DNA of 64,000 nt. It comes from Kitasatospora sp. GP82. Lineage in GTDB: Bacteria; Actinomycetota; Actinomycetes; Streptomycetales; Streptomycetaceae. Under the pieces are notes generated by a model, which ran no database searches, was not told where the DNA came from, and saw only the letters and a program-made list of their open reading frames with translations. A program made the translations under genes and the position numbers. This document shows positions 60,412 through 64,000 of this stretch, in pieces. The DNA lies in NCBI RefSeq assembly GCF_029892105.1, contig NZ_JARZAJ010000027.1, positions 32,906 to 96,905 of the forward strand, read 5' to 3'. Position 1 is the stretch's first letter; each line of letters opens with the position of its first letter.

Positions 60412-61197
60412 TCAGATGAACTTCTGCTCGGCGAGGTAGGCAGCGAGCTGCTTGCCGCCCTCGCCCTCGTCCTTGACGATGGTGCCGGCGGTGCGGGCCG
60501 GGCGGGCCGCGATGGCCTCCACCGCGGTCCAGGAGCCGCCGAGGCCGACCTCGTCCGCCTCGATGCCCAGGTCGTCCAGGTCGTACTCGTCGACCTTCTT
60601 CTTCTTGGCGGCCATGATGCCCTTGAAGGAGGGGTAGCGCGCCTCGCCCGACTGGTCGGTGACCGAGATCACCGCGGGCAGCTCGGCCTCGAGCTGCTCG
60701 GTGGCGGCGTCGCCGTCACGGCGACCCTTGACGGTGGTGCCCTCCAGCGAGACCTCGGAGAGCAGGGTGACCTGCGGCAGGCCCAGACGCTCGGCCAGCA
60801 AGGCTGGCAGGACACCCATGGTGCCGTCGGTGGAGGCCATACCGCAGACGACCAGGTCGAACCCGGTCTTCTCCAGCGCCTTGGCGATGATCGCCGAGGT
60901 GCCGATGACGTCGGTGCCGTGGATGTCCTCGTCGTTGACGTGGACGGCCTTGTCGGCACCCATCGAGAGGGCCTTGCGCAGGGCGTCCTTGGCGTCGTCC
61001 GGGCCCACGGTCAGGACGGTCACCTCGGCGTCGCCGTGGGCCTCGGCGATCCGGAGCGCCTGCTCCACGCCGTACTCGTCCAGCTCCGAAAGGAGGCCGT
61101 CCACGCCCTCCCGGTCGGTGGTGGTGTCGTCCGCGAAGCGACGGTCACCGGTCGCGTCGGGCACGTACTTCACACAGACAACGATCCTCAAGCTCAC
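60412..61197 (-). CDS. etfB: Electron transfer flavoprotein subunit beta (EtfB/FixA)
   Basis: The AMP-binding partner of EtfA. The 261-residue protein opens SLRIVVCVKYVPDATGDRR, has the EYGVEQALRIAE block (about 41-52), the CGMASTDGTMGVLPALLAERL motif (about 115-135) and ends in a Lys-rich region (MAAKKKKVDEYDL). GTG at 61197 with AGGAG 8 bases upstream. First gene of etfBA; a palindromic operator lies 146 bp upstream of its start. Confidence 0.97.
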   Translation of the reverse strand: MSLRIVVCVKYVPDATGDRRFADDTTTDREGVDGLLSELDEYGVEQALRIAEAHGDAEVTVLTVGPDDAKDALRKALSMGADKAVHVNDEDIHGTDVIGTSAIIAKALEKTGFDLVVCGMASTDGTMGVLPALLAERLGLPQVTLLSEVSLEGTTVKGRRDGDAATEQLEAELPAVISVTDQSGEARYPSFKGIMAAKKKKVDEYDLDDLGIEADEVGLGGSWTAVEAIAARPARTAGTIVKDEGEGGKQLAAYLAEQKFI

Positions 61198-61314
61198 GGC
61201 CTGTCTCCTGTACTGGTCTCGTCCGGCGGCTACGGCTGTGCAAGTGGGCTGCAGACACACGCCAGGCCCACTCCGGGCAGCGGTTTTTGCTGTGCCCGTC
61301 CGGAACTCCCTGGC

Positions 61315-61356
61315 AGCATACTCGCCAGTAGCTTAGCCGTCACTACTGGCCAGTAG
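61315..61356 (-). promoter_or_regulatory. etfBA promoter and palindromic operator
   Basis: On the minus strand GTGACG (61343-61338), a 17-bp spacer and TATGCT (61320-61315) form the promoter. The perfect palindrome CTACTGGCCAGTAG (61343-61356) touches the -35 box, and half of it (GCCAGTAGCTTAGC, also at 61324-61337) recurs as a direct repeat inside the spacer. A TetR-type regulator of fatty-acid or acyl-CoA metabolism is the likely binder. Confidence 0.7.
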
Positions 61357-61614
61357 CTTAGCGCTGCCGGACCCCGGCCGAGCGCCCCGCACCCCCGGAA
61401 GCGCGCTGGCCAACGGGCCCCTCCCTACCCATTGTCGGGCCAGGAGGGCGGGTACGGGACGGCTGCACTGCCGTCTGCGCCCATCCTGCCCCAGGCCGGG
61501 CCCCACTCCACCTGACTGCGCAGCAGATCCACTGTGAGATTGAACGGTCTTGACAAGATTCACCTGGCCGGACGGGTCCCCGCCAGCCCGCCGGAAGCGG
61601 CTCCGGACGGCCCC
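61357..61614. other. Intergenic region between etfB and the thioredoxin gene
   Basis: No gene. Apart from a TTGACA at 61551-61556 without a -10 partner, nothing specific is seen. Confidence 0.35.
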
Positions 61615-62028
61615 TCAGAGCGCCTCGCCCAGCGCCGCGATCACATCCGCGCGGCGCGGCTGGCCGGCTGCCCGGCGCATCACCCGGCCGTCCGCGTCCA
61701 GCACCAGGACGGTCGGCGTCCGCAGGATCTCCAGCCGTCGCACCAGCTCGAGGCGCTCCTCGGCGTCGATCTCCACATGCGCCACACCCACCACCATCCC
61801 CGCGACCTCCGCCAGGACCCGGCGGGTCGCCCGGCAGGGCTGGCAGAACGCCGTGGAGAACTGCACCAGCGTCGCCCGCTCCCCCAGCTCCTGCCCCAGC
61901 TCGTCCGGCGACAACCGCACCGCACCGTCCTTCGTCCGCACTCTCAGCCTCCCGTCGCGCCTGGCCCGCAGCAGCCCGAAGGCACTCGCCACGACGAGCA
62001 CCGCAGCGCACACCAGCAACCCGGTCAT
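61615..62028 (-). CDS. Membrane-anchored thioredoxin-like protein
   Basis: A 137-residue thioredoxin-fold protein. An N-terminal helix (about 2-20) anchors it and a basic linker follows. The active site reads FSTAFCQPCRATR (about 56-68), CxxC of the form CQPC, and the cis-Pro is in RTPTVLV (about 100-106). It probably reduces disulfides near the membrane. ATG at 62028. It is divergent from the cysteine leader/DUF4395 unit, a pairing seen in other streptomycetes as far as I recall. Confidence 0.88.
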   Translation of the reverse strand: MTGLLVCAAVLVVASAFGLLRARRDGRLRVRTKDGAVRLSPDELGQELGERATLVQFSTAFCQPCRATRRVLAEVAGMVVGVAHVEIDAEERLELVRRLEILRTPTVLVLDADGRVMRRAAGQPRRADVIAALGEAL

Positions 62029-62141
62029 CGCCCCAGTGTGCGCCACCGCCTCGCACTCCCGTTCCCCGGCCCGTCACCCCTGGGGAGGAATCCGCGCCCA
62101 CCCGGCCGGGCGGCCCTCGGGGCGGGCGTAGGATCACGGCC

Positions 62142-62228
62142 GTGGACTCCATCGACCGACGCCAAGTCCGGCTCACCAGCCGCCGCGTGGTCGACCTCTG
62201 CCGGGCCACCGCCTCGCGCTGTCGTTGA
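62142..62228 (+). CDS. Second cysteine-ending leader peptide (28 aa)
   Basis: A 28-codon gene with the same pattern as the leader at 18505-18588: an Arg-rich body, LTSRRVVDLCRATAS and a final Cys-Arg after SR. It starts with GTG at 62142, and TAGGAT (62129-62134) ends 7 bases before it, so the mRNA is probably leaderless. The DUF4395 gene begins 97 bp after its stop. Control of that gene by cysteine or sulfur supply is inferred from the family. Confidence 0.65.
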   Translation: MDSIDRRQVRLTSRRVVDLCRATASRCR

Positions 62229-62325
62229 CCGGTCCCAGCTGTCGGCTGTCGGCCGTCGGTCTCCGGTCTCTCCGGCCGACCGCCTTCAGCGTTCACCCCC
62301 GAGGCCCCAACACCCGGAGTCCACT

Positions 62326-62754
62326 GTGCAGATCGACCCGCGCGGTCCGCGCTTCGCCGCCGCGCTCACCAGCCTGGTACTCGCCCTCGTCCTCATCACG
62401 GGCAGCGGCGCACTTCTCGCGGTCCAGGCAGCCGTCTTCGCCATCGGCAGCCTCGCGGGACTGCGGTACTCGCCGTACAGCTGGCTGTACCGCGTACTCG
62501 TCCGCCCGCGACTGGGACCGCCCGGCGAGCTTGAGGACGCCCGCCCACCACGGTTCGCCCAGGCCGTCGGCCTCGTCTTCGCGACCGTCGGCACCATCGG
62601 CTACCTGACCGGCCTCGACTGGCTCGGGCTGACCGCCACCGCGCTCGCCCTCGGCGCCGCCTTCCTCAACGCCGCCTACTCGTACTGCCTCGGCTGCGAG
62701 ATGTACCTGCTCGTGACCCAGGGCCGCGCGGCCCTGGGGGCCACTCAGCGCTGA
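62326..62754 (+). CDS. DUF4395 integral membrane protein
   Basis: A 142-residue membrane protein of the DUF4395 family with four hydrophobic segments (about 10-30, 33-45, 80-97, 100-118). The family features are the DPRGPRFAAALTS start, the RPRLGPPGELEDARPPRFAQ loop and the C-terminal YCLGCEMYLL, with a CxxC pair that could bind metal or be redox active. The GTG at 62326 has GGAG 8 bases upstream. A thioredoxin is divergent from it, and a cysteine leader peptide precedes it; a role in sulfur or redox chemistry is inferred. Confidence 0.85.
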   Translation: MQIDPRGPRFAAALTSLVLALVLITGSGALLAVQAAVFAIGSLAGLRYSPYSWLYRVLVRPRLGPPGELEDARPPRFAQAVGLVFATVGTIGYLTGLDWLGLTATALALGAAFLNAAYSYCLGCEMYLLVTQGRAALGATQR

Positions 62755-62974
62755 CCGCGCCACACCTTCTACGTCGCACCAGCCTGTTCAAGACGCCCCG
62801 GGATGCGGCATTCGTCACCTCCGGACGTGCTCAGATGACAGAGGGCACCCCTTCGGGGGATTATCTCCGTGTATCACCCGTGGCCGCCGCGGCGTGCCGC
62901 CCCTTCCGTCGGCCCCCACTCCCGGCCCGGGTACAACCGGACCGGGCGGCAGCCCGTGGGAAGTAGGGCTGACC

Positions 62975-63742
62975 ATGGCAGAGTTCGTGTACCCGCCGGT
63001 GATCGGAACGGCGCTCACCGTCTTCCGAGCGCTCGACCTCCGCATCAGGATCGAGGGTGCCGAACACATCCCCGCCGAGGGCGGCGCGGTCCTGGTGAGC
63101 AATCACATCAGCTACCTGGACTTCCTCTTCGCCGGGCTGGGTGCCTACAAGGGCGGCAAGCGCAAGACCCGGTTCATGGCCAAGGACGACGTCTTCCGGC
63201 ACGGTGTGTCCGGCCCGCTGATGCGCGGCATGAAGCACATCCCGGTGGACCGCACCGACGGCCAGCCCGCGTACGAGGCCGCCGTCAAGGCCCTCAAGGA
63301 GGGCGAGGTCGTCGGGGTGTTCCCCGAAGCCACCATCAGCCGCTCCTTCATGCTCAAGAAGTTCAAGACCGGCGCGGCCCGGATGGCAGCCGACTCCGGC
63401 GCCCCGCTGCTGCCCATGGTGCTCTGGGGCACCCAGCAACTGTGGACCAAGGGCCGGCCGAAGACCCTGACGAAGCGTCACGTCCCGGTCACCATCATGA
63501 TCGGCGAGCCCATCGAGCTCACCCCCCAGGACAAGCCCGTCATGGTGACGCGCCGCCTGCGGGCCACGATGTCCGAGATGCTCGACCGCGCCCAGCGCGA
63601 ATACCCCGGCAAGCCCAGCGGCCCCGACGACACCTGGTGGCTCCCCGCCCACCTCGGCGGCACCGCCCCCACCCTGGAGGTCGCCGAAGCCGAGGACGAG
63701 GCGGAGGCGGCCGCCAAGGCCGAACGTCGCGCCCAGGGCTGA
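62975..63742 (+). CDS. 1-acyl-glycerol-3-phosphate acyltransferase (PlsC-like)
   Basis: A 255-residue acyltransferase that would make phosphatidic acid at the membrane. The catalytic NHISYLDF (HX4D, about 41-48) and the later HIPVDRTDGQ (about 88) and VVGVFPEATIS (about 112-122) motifs are conserved. A hydrophobic stretch near the N-terminus gives membrane contact, and the C-terminus (about 235-255) is an acidic/Ala-rich helix. ATG at 62975. Gene order etfA-etfB-thioredoxin-DUF4395-PlsC is, as I recall, shared with other Streptomyces. Confidence 0.9.
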   Translation: MAEFVYPPVIGTALTVFRALDLRIRIEGAEHIPAEGGAVLVSNHISYLDFLFAGLGAYKGGKRKTRFMAKDDVFRHGVSGPLMRGMKHIPVDRTDGQPAYEAAVKALKEGEVVGVFPEATISRSFMLKKFKTGAARMAADSGAPLLPMVLWGTQQLWTKGRPKTLTKRHVPVTIMIGEPIELTPQDKPVMVTRRLRATMSEMLDRAQREYPGKPSGPDDTWWLPAHLGGTAPTLEVAEAEDEAEAAAKAERRAQG

Positions 63743-63811
63743 GCCCACACCGCCACTCGGACCCTTCGGCGTCCTGCGCGGCCGGCAGTCCCTCTCCCGG
63801 TAGACCTTCTC

Positions 63812-63844
63812 GGGGTCGAAGCTCCTCATTCGAGCTTCGACCCC
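63812..63844 (+). terminator. Perfect 13-bp hairpin after plsC
   Basis: GGGGTCGAAGCTC and its complement around the loop CTCATTC lie 70 bp after the plsC stop, followed by GTAGTTGTCT. Probable bidirectional terminator. Confidence 0.75.
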
Positions 63845-63847
63845 GTA

Positions 63848-63895
63848 GTTGTCTCGGTGTACTCGTCTTGATGCAGTTGTCCCGATGTACTTGTC
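63848..63895. repeat. Imperfect 20-bp direct repeat
   Basis: GTTGTCTCGGTGTACTCGTC (63848-63867) and its near-copy at 63876-63895 match at 17 of 20 positions, starting 28 bp apart. They lie between the plsC and rRNA terminators. Function unknown. Confidence 0.6.
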
Positions 63896-63917
63896 GCGAC
63901 GGTCCGCCCGGAAATGC

Positions 63918-63954
63918 GAGAAGCCCCTCCCGGTATCCCCGGGAGGGGCTTCTC
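63918..63954 (-). terminator. rRNA operon terminator
   Basis: GAGAAGCCCCTCCCGG and its perfect complement (16-bp stem, loop TATCC) lie just after the 3' end of the 5S gene on the minus strand, separated from it by AATTTTTC. Confidence 0.85.
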
Positions 63955-63964
63955 TGAAAAATTG

Positions 63965-64000
63965 TTCGGCGGCGTCCTACTCTCCCACAGGGTCCCCCCT
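63965..64000 (-). rRNA. rrf: 5S rRNA, 3' end only
   Basis: On the minus strand the last 36 bases read into GGACCCTGTGGGAGAGTAGG then ACGCCGCCGAACA, the 3' end of actinobacterial 5S rRNA. The 5' part and the 23S and 16S genes would lie beyond the right edge. The rrn terminator follows at 63918-63954. Confidence 0.92.

Overview
The window is very GC-rich (roughly 70-75 %), with almost exclusive G/C at third codon positions, frequent GTG starts and several apparently leaderless genes. It carries families typical of Streptomycetaceae: an NsdA-like regulator, DUF397, DUF6643, a CbxX-type AAA ATPase, cysteine-ending 'putative leader peptides' and a geranylgeranyl reductase family protein. It reads as Streptomyces or Kitasatospora chromosome. 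There is no prophage, CRISPR array or polyketide/NRPS cluster. The right edge enters the 3' end of a 5S rRNA gene on the minus strand, so an rRNA operon lies just outside.

Layout. 0-7 kb: a three-gene minus-strand operon (kleisin-like, small winged-helix-like, giant SMC-like ATPase) with the MukF-MukE-MukB / Wadjet JetA-JetB-JetC gene order; the SMC gene runs off the left edge. 7-11 kb: a membrane protein and the 5-oxoprolinase genes pxpA-pxpB-pxpC, with a response-regulator remnant at their end. 11-19 kb: a YcnI-like copper protein, a HEAT-repeat protein, an NsdA-like regulator, an APH-type kinase, and an acyl-CoA dehydrogenase preceded by a leaderless cysteine leader peptide and two hairpins that look like an attenuator. 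19-27 kb: sparse, with a DUF397 protein, an orphan DhaM, Nudix, polysaccharide deacetylase, glutamate racemase-like protein, an HpnB-type glycosyltransferase behind a perfect 3 x 36-bp repeat, and a methyltransferase. 27-36 kb: a DsbA-like protein with a single active-site Cys, a wrecked NCS1 permease, MscL, DUF6643, a MOSC protein, a beta-helix/AAA+ fusion, a DeoR regulator and a Cds1-type cysteine desulfhydrase. 36-40 kb: SHOCT, VOC, a two-component system and a PhzF-like protein.

40-44.5 kb holds a tightly coupled minus-strand operon: an enlarged BKACE (beta-keto acid cleavage) enzyme, an OFA-like MFS transporter, a 7Fe ferredoxin and an Nramp metal transporter. It sits behind an unusually AT-rich, inverted-repeat-bearing upstream region. 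44.7-53 kb has divergent regulator pairs (ROK/MFS, TetR/DHFR-like), HutD, a tnpB remnant, an acetyltransferase, an enoyl-CoA hydratase, and a deletion scar that beheads a divergent MFS/ArsR pair. 53-64 kb holds a geranylgeranyl reductase family enzyme, an M20 dipeptidase, a TmrB-Nudix fusion, a MatB-like acyl-CoA synthetase, etfBA under a palindromic operator, a membrane thioredoxin, a second cysteine leader peptide upstream of a DUF4395 protein, PlsC, and the rRNA terminator.

The most interesting systems are the SMC-kleisin operon, the BKACE/ferredoxin/Nramp operon, and the two cysteine leader peptides with their hairpins. All assignments are from reading the sequence; no database search was run.
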